64,000 nucleotides of DNA from JAUVPY01 sp034412795 (GTDB taxonomy: Bacteria > Chloroflexota > Anaerolineae > 4572-78 > NAK82): NCBI GenBank assembly GCA_034412795.1, contig DAOUMD010000099.1, positions 53,765-117,764 on the forward strand. Reading direction: 5' to 3'. Position numbers and translations under genes: made by a program. Shown here piece after piece: positions 41,637-50,397 of this stretch (the stretch's first letter is position 1; each line of letters starts with the position of its first letter). The notes under the pieces are model-generated. The model searched no databases. It was given only the letters and a program-made list of their open reading frames with translations, and was not told where the DNA came from.

Positions 41637-42494
41637 CTACTCGATTTCAAAATGTGGAGACAAGACTTTATGCGCGGCTTCACGAGCCTTCAACGCTAAC
41701 TCGTAGGGATCCCAAGCCCAATATTCGGGGCGAAACAGTTCAACCGCACACAGCCCATCGTAACCGATGCTCTTGAGGCGAGCGCATACGTCGTCGAGAG
41801 GAATGACACCCAGTCCCGGCAACAAGCGATGACTATCCGTGATGGCTTCCTTCGGCACATCCTCCACGTCATTGAGGTGAAAGGTATAGATACTGGCCGG
41901 GTCAAGCGTGTCTATTTCGGCGAGTTGTCCGCCGCCGCCGTAAAAGTGACAGGCGTCGAAATTCATGCCCACGTTCGCCCGGTCGGTCTTCTCGATGATC
42001 TCGCGTGCCCCCCGAGGCGTGCGCACCGAGCACCAGGCAAAGGCAAGAAATTCAAAGGCCAATCTCACCCCATACGGTTGGGCAATGTCACTCAAATCAC
42101 GCAAGACTGTGACGTACTCGTCTACGACCTTCTCCCACGAAAAGAACAGGTCTAGAACTGCGCCCTCCTGCGGTTGAGGGGTAGGGCTGGGCACAACAAC
42201 CAACGTCGGACAGCCGATGCCCTCAGCTATAGAACATAGTTCTCGACAACGGTCCTGTACCTGTGGATATTCATCGCCACGAAAGCCAATGAATTCGATA
42301 GAGTTGATCGAAGCTGGCTCCACGTCGTGATCAATAAACAACACCCTCAGTTCAGCCAGGGAATGCTCCTCCAGGTACCTGTCCAGCTTGGTCCCCCAAA
42401 TTTCGAGGGCTTTGAATCCAGCATGTGCGCTGGCCCTGACATCGGTGACCAAGTCCGACTTCATACTTGTTGCTCCGTGAAATGCCAATTTCAT
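41637..42494 (-). CDS. Sugar phosphate isomerase/epimerase (AP-endonuclease-2-type TIM barrel)
   Basis: 285 aa. Motifs of the IolE/IolH/xylose-isomerase-like group: KLAFHGATSMKSDLVTDVRASAHAGFKALEIWG, LAFEFLAF, NVGMNFDACHFYGGGG, YTFHLNDVEDVP, and a final GYDGLCAVELFRPEYW. Glu, Asp and His residues at strand ends would bind a divalent metal. It probably isomerises a keto-sugar or inositol derivative. It sits 22 bp upstream of the aldolase and is cotranscribed. Confidence 0.85.
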   Translation of the reverse strand: MKLAFHGATSMKSDLVTDVRASAHAGFKALEIWGTKLDRYLEEHSLAELRVLFIDHDVEPASINSIEFIGFRGDEYPQVQDRCRELCSIAEGIGCPTLVVVPSPTPQPQEGAVLDLFFSWEKVVDEYVTVLRDLSDIAQPYGVRLAFEFLAFAWCSVRTPRGAREIIEKTDRANVGMNFDACHFYGGGGQLAEIDTLDPASIYTFHLNDVEDVPKEAITDSHRLLPGLGVIPLDDVCARLKSIGYDGLCAVELFRPEYWAWDPYELALKAREAAHKVLSPHFEIE

Positions 42495-42566
42495 AGTAAA
42501 ATGTATTCCTTTCGATTAAAAGTTATACGTCCATCCGGCTGGCCGTCTTGTGCGTGGTCGTCTGCG

Positions 42567-43760
42567 TTAGTGGGGTTGATAACGCTCGACATATTCTCTG
42601 ACCCTTTCTCGGTAATAGCAAAAATTGTCCCAGGAGACATCGGGGGGAACCAGGTGATCGACAAAAGGAATGTAGCCTCCTTGGGACAGTAAAGGGGGCA
42701 ACTTGGCCTTCAACTCGGCGTCGATGGCTCCCCTGCCCTGGGCTATCTTGGTCTTGTCCAGACCGCCCTGGATAAGCAGATCGGGGTACTGCTTGCGCAC
42801 TTCGACCACGTCCATGCCGGCGTTCACCTCGAAGGGATACATGCCAACTACTCCGGCGCGAAGGAACTCCGGGATTAGCTTCCAGCAATCTCCGTCCGTA
42901 TCCACAAAGATGATCTCTATCCCCCGCTGCTTTAGAAAATCGATCACGCGTATATAGTAAGGCGTCGCGAACTCTCGGAACATGGCTGGCGAGAGAAGGG
43001 GCCCGTTCTTAAAGGCCATATCCTCCCAAAAGTAAACAAAGTCCAGCTCGACCTTCGATAGAATCTCTTCCATAAGCGCCAGCCAAACCTTGGTCAGATG
43101 GTCGTTGATGTCGTGCATCAAGTGTGGATCGTCATAGTACATCACCAATTGGTTCTCGACTCCCAGCAATTCGCGTGGCATACTGAAAAACCCATCCGGG
43201 TTGACACCCAGAGGGTAGTCGCGGTCTACCCGATAGCTGGCGGCCAACTTTTCCCAGCGTGGCGGTAACCGCTTCAGGAGATTGTCCAGGCTGAAACGTT
43301 CGGCTTTGACTTGTTCCCAACTGGCTCGATCGTGGACCGGCCAAGCCAGGAACTGGGGCAGCGAGTCGCTGGCCTTTTTGACCCGCACTTTCACCCCATC
43401 CGCATTGATCATCCAACGAGTCGATTCATCTTCATCCAAAGTTTGCTCCACAAAGGGAGGGCAGTGCCGCCAGATCACAGGAATGCGCACCAGGCCGGCA
43501 TCGAATCCCAGCACGTTGTGCACATCAATATCCCGGTAGCGGCACATACCAGGATGGTGAGGGAATGACATGGCATCTCCAAATACCCCACTACCTTCCG
43601 GAAACCCAGGCGGGGGGGAGAACGGTGTCCGTCGCAGTCCTTCCCCATACCAGCGCTCGACAGCGCCCGCCCAATAGCCGAACTCCCAGAGCAAGGTGCG
43701 CACACCTGGCTCTCGACGCATCACAGCTTGAAATCGCTCGCGAACGCTCATTTCAGACAT
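42567..43760 (-). CDS. Uroporphyrinogen-decarboxylase-family protein 1
   Basis: 397 aa from the ATG at 43760, with AAGGGGG upstream. URO-D fold: MSVRERFQAVMRREPGVRTLLWEFGYW, VYFWEDMAFKNGPLLSPAMF, and a late LIQGGLDKTKIAQG. Where methyltransferases of this family (MtaA, CmuA) have the zinc ligands HxCG, this one reads VDTDGDCWKL, so the metal site is missing or changed. It is not likely to be a heme enzyme, since no heme gene is nearby. Substrate unknown. Part of a run with paralogues 2 and 3. Confidence 0.85.
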   Translation of the reverse strand: MSEMSVRERFQAVMRREPGVRTLLWEFGYWAGAVERWYGEGLRRTPFSPPPGFPEGSGVFGDAMSFPHHPGMCRYRDIDVHNVLGFDAGLVRIPVIWRHCPPFVEQTLDEDESTRWMINADGVKVRVKKASDSLPQFLAWPVHDRASWEQVKAERFSLDNLLKRLPPRWEKLAASYRVDRDYPLGVNPDGFFSMPRELLGVENQLVMYYDDPHLMHDINDHLTKVWLALMEEILSKVELDFVYFWEDMAFKNGPLLSPAMFREFATPYYIRVIDFLKQRGIEIIFVDTDGDCWKLIPEFLRAGVVGMYPFEVNAGMDVVEVRKQYPDLLIQGGLDKTKIAQGRGAIDAELKAKLPPLLSQGGYIPFVDHLVPPDVSWDNFCYYRERVREYVERYQPH

Positions 43761-43817
43761 CTCGTATGCCCCCTTGGCTTGGTAGTTGGTTGGCACTATG
43801 CTCAAAGGCAGGTGAAT

Positions 43818-44906
43818 TCACCGACGTTGCGCTGCAGCCAGGCTGCCAACGGCGCCGTACAAAACCAGGATGTTCTCTAGCGGCGTGTCGGGTTGTATAA
43901 GATGTGAGGGCGCCAGGATCAGACCGCCATCGGCGAAGAGCTGGCGGCGCAACGCAACTTCCTGGATGATTTCCTGGGAAGTCGACTCGGGTAATGTCGT
44001 CTGCACGCAAATAGAGCCGCAATAGCACAAGTCTCGGCCGAATTCGGCGCGCAGTTCGCGGATGTCCATACCAACCGCCGAGGTTTGCACCACATCCAGG
44101 ATATCCAGGCCCAGATCAATCAGCCGGGGAAGTAGCGCGCGGACACTGCCACACACATGCATCATGGCACGAGCGCCATAGCGGTGAACCATATCGAAGA
44201 AGGTCCGGTACCTGGCGGCAAAAAGCTTGTCGAACTTCTGCGGGCTGAGCAGTAATCCATTTTGAGTGCCCAGATCCTCGCCGGTCTGGACGATGTCAAT
44301 CATGCCCCGGCCCGCCTGCAGCGTACGCTCGATCACTTCGTAATGATAGGCGAACTTCTTCTCCATAAGGGCCAGATAGACGGGGTCTTCCAGACCAATA
44401 TCTATCAATACCTGCTCAATACCCCGGCTGTGCGAAATACCATTGATGAAGTCCAGTATCCCCGGCGTTCCGGTGACGATAGCATACTCACCCAACCGCT
44501 GGCAATCGGCTTCGATTGTGGAGTAGTCGATCCAATCGGCAGTCGGGAAATCGAGTTTAGCGAGTTCAGCCGGGTCACTGATGCCGGCGAAGGGGCGATA
44601 GTAGGATTCTGTATAAGCCCCTTCTCCGTAGGACACATCTATGTAGCGAGTTGGCACAGGCCAGCCCCGGTCGGGCCACATTAACTCCCGGCTGCCATCC
44701 GGGAAGACGCGGGGCGGGGGACCGCAGTAGCCAGGTTGGACATAGCGCAGATCATCACCCAAACGGTCAAGCAATGCCGGGAGGTCATCTACACCCAAAT
44801 GCTGCATCAAGGCATCATTGACAACCGGTTCCGCCAAGTGTCTGACCGGCAACCGGTCGTAGCCCTGATGGGACAACGCGTTTAGAACTCGCCGCTTGTG
44901 ATTCAC
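43818..44906 (-). CDS. Uroporphyrinogen-decarboxylase-family protein 2
   Basis: 362 aa from a GTG at 44906 with a very strong GGAGGGGGGA upstream; an ATG eight codons earlier is the alternative. URO-D fold with IDIVQTGEDLGTQNGLLLSPQKF. It retains the zinc-site pattern: MHVCGSVRALLPRLIDLGLDILD followed by CYCGSICVQTTLP. His and Cys of HVCG with the later Cys match methylcobamide:CoM-methyltransferase-like enzymes. No corrinoid protein gene is nearby. It may transfer a methyl group or cleave a C-X bond in an unknown substrate. Confidence 0.85.
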   Translation of the reverse strand: MNHKRRVLNALSHQGYDRLPVRHLAEPVVNDALMQHLGVDDLPALLDRLGDDLRYVQPGYCGPPPRVFPDGSRELMWPDRGWPVPTRYIDVSYGEGAYTESYYRPFAGISDPAELAKLDFPTADWIDYSTIEADCQRLGEYAIVTGTPGILDFINGISHSRGIEQVLIDIGLEDPVYLALMEKKFAYHYEVIERTLQAGRGMIDIVQTGEDLGTQNGLLLSPQKFDKLFAARYRTFFDMVHRYGARAMMHVCGSVRALLPRLIDLGLDILDVVQTSAVGMDIRELRAEFGRDLCYCGSICVQTTLPESTSQEIIQEVALRRQLFADGGLILAPSHLIQPDTPLENILVLYGAVGSLAAAQRR

Positions 44907-45011
44907 TATATCCCCCCTCCGGTTAACCATTGGATGCCGCGCTCAGGATGATCCAGTCAAGCAAGCCAAGGTTCCAGGAACTCCACTTCGGACTCACCTA
45001 GCTCAAGAGAT

Positions 45012-46187
45012 CTAATATTGACCATATTCCAGGCCAGCATCTGCAAAGGCCTGGAGATTCTCATCCGGCATTTCATCAAACCACCAATCGGTCGTGGATA
45101 AGATGAAGTTGCCCCGGGGCTTTACCTTCAGCAAAAGATCCCTGACTCTGCCCCTTATCTCTTCCGGCTTAGCGTTGATCATGAATTCAACCTGGTCTAT
45201 ATTGCCCCTGAGTACCATGTCCGGTCTGATGACTTGCAATGCCCTGCCCAGATCCACATCACCGAAGGGAGGCGGCGTCAGATAACCCCAACAATCCATT
45301 CCCATCTGATTGTACAGATGCATAATCTTGTCTGCATCGCCACAGTTGTGGAAAAGGACGTAGGCCCCAGCATCGTGGATTTCGTCGACCAATAACTTTT
45401 CGTAGTCCAGGATGTATTTGGTAAAAAACTCGGGGCCGACGGCGCCGGTGGCCAGGTTGCCGCCGATCTCAACCACATCTACCGCACCCGTGTCTATCAT
45501 TTTCTTGACACGTTTAATCACCCAGCCCAGAAAATACTCGATCATCTCTCGATAAAAACCCTCGTCCGTTATGGGATCCATCATCATGTCATCCAGCTTG
45601 CGGAATACATTCAGGGTGTTGAAAGCCCCTTGGATGCACGTGATAACCAGTCCTTTGTCTCCAGTCGCTTCTTTGGCTCGGGTGATCATGCGGCAATCCA
45701 TGACATTGGCTGGGGGCGCATACTTGCGAAAGATTTCAAAATCCGCCTTGGTCTTGATGAGATGCTCGTCTGTAGCAAACACGGCGATGTAGGTAGAAGT
45801 TCGCCGAAAATTATCGACCTCTCTGAGGTCCCCCTCCGGGGTGTGGATAGTCAACGTCCGTCGCTTGGCGTCTTCATTTTCTTCCTCGGCCACGGTCACA
45901 TCCCAGTTATCCCCGGCCCTGAACACGGACATATCGTTGGGAAGGTTGACCATGTTATACATATCGAACACACTGCCCATGATATGCATAACATCGAAGC
46001 CGAAATGATCACAATATTCGACATAGCTCTCTACCACATCGAAATCTGGCGGATCCCAGTAGGTTTCCACGCTCGGCGTATAGCCAAACATCTTGTACAC
46101 CGCGTTAATGTAGAGGAATGGAGAAATTGGCACCCTGTCTACTTGCTCCCGCCTAAACGTTTTGAGCAATCTTTCCCGGCCGTTCAT
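45012..46187 (-). CDS. Uroporphyrinogen-decarboxylase-family protein 3
   Basis: 391 aa. URO-D fold starting MNGRERLLKTFRREQVDRVPISPF. The metal region reads LFHNCGDADKIMHLYNQMGMDCWGYLTPPPFGDVDLG, and then VLRGNIDQVEFM replaces the late Cys motif. So His and the first Cys are kept but the third ligand differs from paralogue 2. AGGAGGACAAG precedes the ATG. It lies next to the R2 repeat that separates it from the sugar permease genes. Confidence 0.85.
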   Translation of the reverse strand: MNGRERLLKTFRREQVDRVPISPFLYINAVYKMFGYTPSVETYWDPPDFDVVESYVEYCDHFGFDVMHIMGSVFDMYNMVNLPNDMSVFRAGDNWDVTVAEEENEDAKRRTLTIHTPEGDLREVDNFRRTSTYIAVFATDEHLIKTKADFEIFRKYAPPANVMDCRMITRAKEATGDKGLVITCIQGAFNTLNVFRKLDDMMMDPITDEGFYREMIEYFLGWVIKRVKKMIDTGAVDVVEIGGNLATGAVGPEFFTKYILDYEKLLVDEIHDAGAYVLFHNCGDADKIMHLYNQMGMDCWGYLTPPPFGDVDLGRALQVIRPDMVLRGNIDQVEFMINAKPEEIRGRVRDLLLKVKPRGNFILSTTDWWFDEMPDENLQAFADAGLEYGQY

Positions 46188-46216
46188 TTGACTTGTCCTC
46201 CTCGCCCTGAGATAGC

Positions 46217-46370
46217 TTCACTACCGGACACTTTGCAAAATCAGGCAACATGTCAGACCCAGTTGAGCCGAAGCGAGCATGCTGAGCGTGTCGAAGGGCG
46301 CTCGCGGAGGCTCCTTCGACACGCTCAGCAAGCCTCCGCTCGCTTGGGTGAAAAAGTGTCCGGTAGTGAA
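46217..46370 (+). repeat. R2 family MITE-like element, copy 2
   Basis: 154 bp with the same 18-bp terminal inverted repeats TTCACTACCGGACACTTT as the copy at 27247-27397, and about 90% like it. It is flanked by the perfect 8-bp direct repeat GAGATAGC at 46209-46216 and 46371-46378. Confidence 0.9.
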
Positions 46371-46405
46371 GAGATAGCCTGGTTTAGGGCATACTGGATC
46401 GTGGC

Positions 46406-47341
46406 TCAGCCCTTGATACCCGAGATCACTACCCCCTGCACAAAGTAGCGCTGAGTGAAGAAGAAGATCAGTATGGGCGGGATAGAGATCAGAGCAGCCA
46501 TGGCCATGATATGGTTCCACTGGGCGGGATGGTAAAAGAGCGCCGAAGCCTGATGCTGCCACTGTTTGATGGCAATAGCCAGGGTAAGATTCTCCTTCGA
46601 GTTCAAATAGACCAAGGGGGCCAGGAAGTCATTCCACTGTTCCATAAAGGTAAAGATCATGACCGTGCCCAGCGCTGGCTTGGACATAGGCAGGATGATA
46701 CGCCAGAAGGTGCCCAGAAACCCACAGCCGTCAATACGAGCGGCGTCGTCATAGTCCCGGGGAATCGCCAAGAAAAACTGGCGCAGCAAGAAGATGTGGA
46801 AAGCCGACGTCGCAAAGAACTGGGGCACAATCAGTGGCTTAAGCGAGTCCAGCCAGCCCAGGTTGCGGAAGAAGAGATACTGGGGAAGGAGTACGGCGTG
46901 ATAGGGGATCATCATCGTGGCCAAGACCAGCACAAAGAGCGCGTTCCGAAAAGGGAAGCGCATGCGTGCAAAGACATAGGCCGTCAGGCTGCAGCTCAGC
47001 AACCGGCCAATCCCGACCCCAATCACAACCGTCATGGTGTTCTTGAACGCTACCAGGAAGGGGAATTGGGCCAAAGCATCCGTGTAATTCCAAGCCTGGA
47101 AACGGCTGGGGATCAGACTAGGCGGATACTGGAAAACCTGTCCCTCAGGTTTAAACGAACTGGAGACCATCCATATCAAGGGGACAGTAAAGACAATCGT
47201 CCCGACTACCAGGGCCGTATACAGGACTGAACGGCTCAGTATTCGCTCTATGCGCCACCCCCCACCGATGCTCTCTTTGCCGACACGCCGATCGACTGGC
47301 GACGTCTGCGATTCTTCTTGAGGTCTTGCGTCGAGCTCCAT
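46406..47341 (-). CDS. Sugar ABC permease, MalG type
   Basis: 311 aa, GGAGG before the ATG. Six helices. EAA loop IPRDYDDAARIDGCGFLGTFWRIILPMSKPALG. It carries the MalG-type N-terminal pattern TVPLIWMVSSSFKPEGQVFQYPP. It forms the pore with the MalF-type subunit encoded immediately upstream (2-bp gap). The ATPase subunit is not in this cluster, so a shared MsmK-like ATPase is likely. Confidence 0.92.
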   Translation of the reverse strand: MELDARPQEESQTSPVDRRVGKESIGGGWRIERILSRSVLYTALVVGTIVFTVPLIWMVSSSFKPEGQVFQYPPSLIPSRFQAWNYTDALAQFPFLVAFKNTMTVVIGVGIGRLLSCSLTAYVFARMRFPFRNALFVLVLATMMIPYHAVLLPQYLFFRNLGWLDSLKPLIVPQFFATSAFHIFLLRQFFLAIPRDYDDAARIDGCGFLGTFWRIILPMSKPALGTVMIFTFMEQWNDFLAPLVYLNSKENLTLAIAIKQWQHQASALFYHPAQWNHIMAMAALISIPPILIFFFTQRYFVQGVVISGIKG

Positions 47342-47343
47342 TG

Positions 47344-48264
47344 TTACACTCCTCCCTCTTCACCCGCATAATATACCAATCGGCCCGAAAGCCGTAACAT
47401 CATCACCGTCAATCCCAGCAGCACCACGAACAAAATCACAGCCATCGCCGCGCCATATCCCATCTTGAGATAGTTAAAGGCAGCCCGGTACAGGTAAAGC
47501 ACGTAGAACAGCGAAGAATCGGCTGGCCCTCCATCAGTGATAATGTAGGCACCGGTAAAGACCTGGAACGAGCTGATGATGCTGGTCATAAAGACAAATA
47601 GGATGATGGGTGAGGTCATAGGCAGGGTAACGCTCCAGAATCGCTGCCAGGCGTTGGCCCCATCCACTTTGGCTGCATCGTACAGCATGGTGGGCACACT
47701 CTGTAAGGCCGACAGATACAAAACCAGCCCGCCGCCCACCCCCCACAGACTTAGGATAATGAATGTCGGGATCACCCAATAGGGTGAGCCAAACCACTTG
47801 GGGCCCTGTATACCTATCATCCTTAGCACGCCATTGACCAGACCCAATTCGCTGTCAAAGGTCCAAGCGAACACGAATGATGCGGCTACCGCCGGCACAA
47901 CCGCGGGCATATAAAACGCTGTACGCCAGAAAGAAAGCATACGTACTTTCTGATTTAGCAGAAGGGCCAGCGAATATCCAAGAATCACCTGCAACGGCAC
48001 CCCAACCAGGGTATAGTAGGCTGTTACCTTTAACGATTTAAGAAACAGATCGTCCTGCCCGCTGAACATCATGTGGTAGTTTTGCAGCCCCACGAATCTC
48101 GGCGGCGTGAGTATCTTGTAAGACGTAAACGACAGAGCAAAAGAAGCCAAAATTGGCCCGGCCGTGAAGATCAGAAAGCCAAAAATCCAGGGTAGCAGAA
48201 GCAAATATGCCATCAACGCTTCCTTGGTACTCAGCGAGATACGTCTGTGTCTACGCCATATCAT
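47344..48264 (-). CDS. Sugar ABC permease, MalF type
   Basis: 306 aa, GGGAGA before the ATG. Six helices with the EAA loop MLYDAAKVDGANAWQRFWSVTLPMTSPIIL. N-terminal LLLLPWIFGFLIFTAGPILASFALSFTSY is typical for CUT1-family permeases. Partner of the MalG-type protein. A strong intercistronic hairpin separates it from the upstream binding-protein gene. Confidence 0.92.
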   Translation of the reverse strand: MIWRRHRRISLSTKEALMAYLLLLPWIFGFLIFTAGPILASFALSFTSYKILTPPRFVGLQNYHMMFSGQDDLFLKSLKVTAYYTLVGVPLQVILGYSLALLLNQKVRMLSFWRTAFYMPAVVPAVAASFVFAWTFDSELGLVNGVLRMIGIQGPKWFGSPYWVIPTFIILSLWGVGGGLVLYLSALQSVPTMLYDAAKVDGANAWQRFWSVTLPMTSPIILFVFMTSIISSFQVFTGAYIITDGGPADSSLFYVLYLYRAAFNYLKMGYGAAMAVILFVVLLGLTVMMLRLSGRLVYYAGEEGGV

Positions 48265-48284
48265 ATCTTATCTCCCAACCTTGT

Positions 48285-48314
48285 GCCGAGCCTGTTCGAA
48301 TGAACAGGCTCGGC
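48285..48314 (-). promoter_or_regulatory. Intercistronic hairpin after the sugar-binding protein gene
   Basis: GCCGAGCCTGTTC pairs perfectly with GAACAGGCTCGGC around a 4-base loop. No T run follows on the minus strand. Placed between the binding protein and the permeases, it would raise the binding protein over the permeases by protecting mRNA or attenuating. Confidence 0.65.
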
Positions 48315-48363
48315 GCGTTTCATTTACTTAATTCAGAGACCCCAGCCTGTTACCGAGTTGGTA

Positions 48364-49770
48364 CTACCCGGTCCTTAGTTCTGCGTCAATCTTGACTTTG
48401 GCATCATCGAGCACCTCCTGGAGATTCTCACCAATCAGACCGGCCTGCAGTGCCGAGGTAAGAGCGTCCTCGATGAACAGACCATGGCGGCCCTTCCAGC
48501 GCGGCCACATATACACGTCTTCGGTGCAATAGTCACACTCCGACATGCCTTTCACCCGCGACAGCCCGATCTGAGTGGTGACTTTTCCTGGTCCCTCAGG
48601 CATGGTTTTCACGTGATCCAAAGTCTCATATGCAGATGGTGTACCCATGACCTCAGTAAACATCTGTCGGTCATCCCAATCCGTGGTGTGGAATATAACC
48701 GCCTCAATAGCCTTGTCCTTTACCTTAGAGTCTTTGTTGACGAACAGGCTGTTTCCACCGATAGGATGGCTGCGTTGCTTGATCCATGGGAAATGGAGAT
48801 AGGTCTGATCGAACTCCAAGTCACCGTAATACTGGCTGGTGGACCAGAAGAAGGTACAAGCCGCCTTGCCGGCCCGGTAGGCGCCACCCTCAATGGCCGC
48901 GCGCCCCTCGATAGAGGGCGCTACCTTGTGCTCGATGACCAGGTCTGCGATGGCCTGGAAGCCAGCGACCACCTCGGGCGAATTGACCAGGCTTTCCGTC
49001 TCCGCAAAGTCCCACACGCCATCGTCCAGGTACCGGCCGCCGGATTGAAAGACCATGTAGTCTATCACGCCCATGAAGTCGGTGTAGTTGAGGTCCACCC
49101 CAAAGGTCTCAACGCCCCCACTGGAATCCCGCTTAGCAACCACCTTTAGGAACTCGACAAAGTCATCCCACGTCCATTTGTCGAACTCGGGCGTCCCCCA
49201 TTCAGGTAACTCGACGCCCGCGGCGTCGGTGATCTCTTTGTTGACGTGCACGATGTTGGCCTGCATGGCAAACTGTTCGAGACCCATGATTTGGCCCTGA
49301 TATCCAGCTTCTAGCTTGGGGTCCACCCACCACTTGGTCATATCAATGTTGGCGGCAGCCAGGGCGTCATCGAGGGGTTCGAACACTTCACCCGTAAGGA
49401 ACGGCCCTTTCCAGGTGCCGTCCAACTGGATGATGTCGGCGGCAACGCCGCCGGCCAGTTGGGTCAGGATCTTGTCGGAGTATTCCTGGACCGGGATGTT
49501 CTGGCTGTCAATTTTGACATTGAGCTTCTCTTCGAGCACCTCGCCGCCACAATCCATCCACAGATCCCCCCACCAATGAGCGACCGAGAGGGTAACGGAT
49601 TCTGCTGGCGGGGCAGCCTGGGTCGGCTCTGGAGCTTCCGCGGCCTCAGGGGCCTCGGTTGCCTCTGGAGCTTGTGTAGCCGGCACAACACACTGAGTAG
49701 CCACTAAGCCAACACCGGCGATGGCGGCACTTCGTAGAAAATCCCGCCGGCTAAGTCGTTTGCCTTTCAT
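48364..49770 (-). CDS. Extracellular sugar-binding lipoprotein (Tat-type signal)
   Basis: 468 aa. The N-terminus KRLSRRDFLRSAAIAGVGLVATQC has a twin-arginine motif SRRDFLR and a lipobox ending at Cys27, so it is probably exported folded and lipid-anchored. A Glu/Ala/Pro-rich spacer follows. The binding domain is of the bacterial extracellular solute-binding family 1 (EVLEEKLNVKIDSQNIPVQEYSDKILTQLAGGVAADIIQLDG ... EGGAYRAGKAACTFFWSTSQYYGDL). The ligand is probably an oligosaccharide or glycoside. It is the first gene of the minus-strand transport unit. Confidence 0.9.
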   Translation of the reverse strand: MKGKRLSRRDFLRSAAIAGVGLVATQCVVPATQAPEATEAPEAAEAPEPTQAAPPAESVTLSVAHWWGDLWMDCGGEVLEEKLNVKIDSQNIPVQEYSDKILTQLAGGVAADIIQLDGTWKGPFLTGEVFEPLDDALAAANIDMTKWWVDPKLEAGYQGQIMGLEQFAMQANIVHVNKEITDAAGVELPEWGTPEFDKWTWDDFVEFLKVVAKRDSSGGVETFGVDLNYTDFMGVIDYMVFQSGGRYLDDGVWDFAETESLVNSPEVVAGFQAIADLVIEHKVAPSIEGRAAIEGGAYRAGKAACTFFWSTSQYYGDLEFDQTYLHFPWIKQRSHPIGGNSLFVNKDSKVKDKAIEAVIFHTTDWDDRQMFTEVMGTPSAYETLDHVKTMPEGPGKVTTQIGLSRVKGMSECDYCTEDVYMWPRWKGRHGLFIEDALTSALQAGLIGENLQEVLDDAKVKIDAELRTG

Positions 49771-49835
49771 GTGTCACACTCCTTGACTTTGTGCTGAAAG
49801 TTGATAAACTACTGACCGGGTGGAGATTGCTCCTG

Positions 49836-49849
49836 GCATAGAGCTATGC
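49836..49849. promoter_or_regulatory. Palindrome upstream of the sugar-binding protein gene
   Basis: GCATAG-AG-CTATGC is a perfect dyad about 70 bp before the minus-strand ATG at 49770. It could be an operator, but no regulator is matched to it. Confidence 0.4.
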
Positions 49850-50025
49850 TCCACCTACACCTGGCGTACAGGTCATCAGTCAGTGCTCAACAAGAATTGA
49901 TGACCTGTGCGCGCCTACGATCGCATTTTCTCAGATTCCACATCACCTCCTTGTCTTAACAAGGTGCACAGGGCAGTCTAAACACCTGGTATGGCGCCAC
50001 GCAATTGAGCACCGGGGCTATTAGG

Positions 50026-50117
50026 ACTAAGGATTTAATAACTTACCCATTAGCCAACTGAATCAGGCTAGTATTTCACTTGCATTTGAGGAAGTTATTT
50101 AATTCTCAATCCTTAGT
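50026..50117. repeat. 92-bp inverted-repeat element
   Basis: Ends ACTAAGGATT and AATCCTTAGT are perfect inverted repeats, with a further TAATAACTT/AAGTTATTTA match inside. No target duplication was found. It resembles the other MITE-like elements in the window. Confidence 0.6.
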
Positions 50118-50202
50118 GGGGCACTTGGCACCCTTATTGCCATTTCCCAAGCGTAAACAATGGCAATGTTTGTGACAAACGACCCACTAGTGGTCTGTCA
50201 AC

Positions 50203-50293
50203 GTATCTTCTCAATATCTCGGGGTAAGGGCAGGTCTCGCGCCTGCCCAAGCGGGCAACCGCAAGGGTTTGCCCCTACTTTTTGAGAAGATAC
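50203..50293 (+). repeat. R1 family MITE-like element, copy 2
   Basis: 91 bp with GTATCTTCTCAA and TTTGAGAAGATAC ends. It has a perfect 8-bp direct repeat CTGTCAAC at 50195-50202 and 50294-50301. The interior has CAGGTCTCGCGCCTG-type and GGGCAACCGC/GGGTTTGCCC segments. Confidence 0.9.
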
Positions 50294-50397
50294 CTGTCAA
50301 CCAAAGTTTGAGGAGTGAGCACACTCACCGGCGGCCCGGCATCCGGGGATGCCTACTCCTTAAATAAGCCTCGATCGTCCACCAGGTCCGGCCTTTT

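Larger units (their letters stand above)
49771..50397. other. Regulatory and repeat-rich gap upstream of the sugar-binding protein
   Basis: Contains the palindrome GCATAGAGCTATGC (49836-49849). Next is an inverted repeat pairing GGCGTACAGGTCATCA with TGATGACCTGTGCGCGCC (49863-49915), then a 92-bp element with 10-bp ends (50026-50117) and an R1 element (50203-50293). No gene. The palindromes may be operators or a terminator-like structure. Confidence 0.55.
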
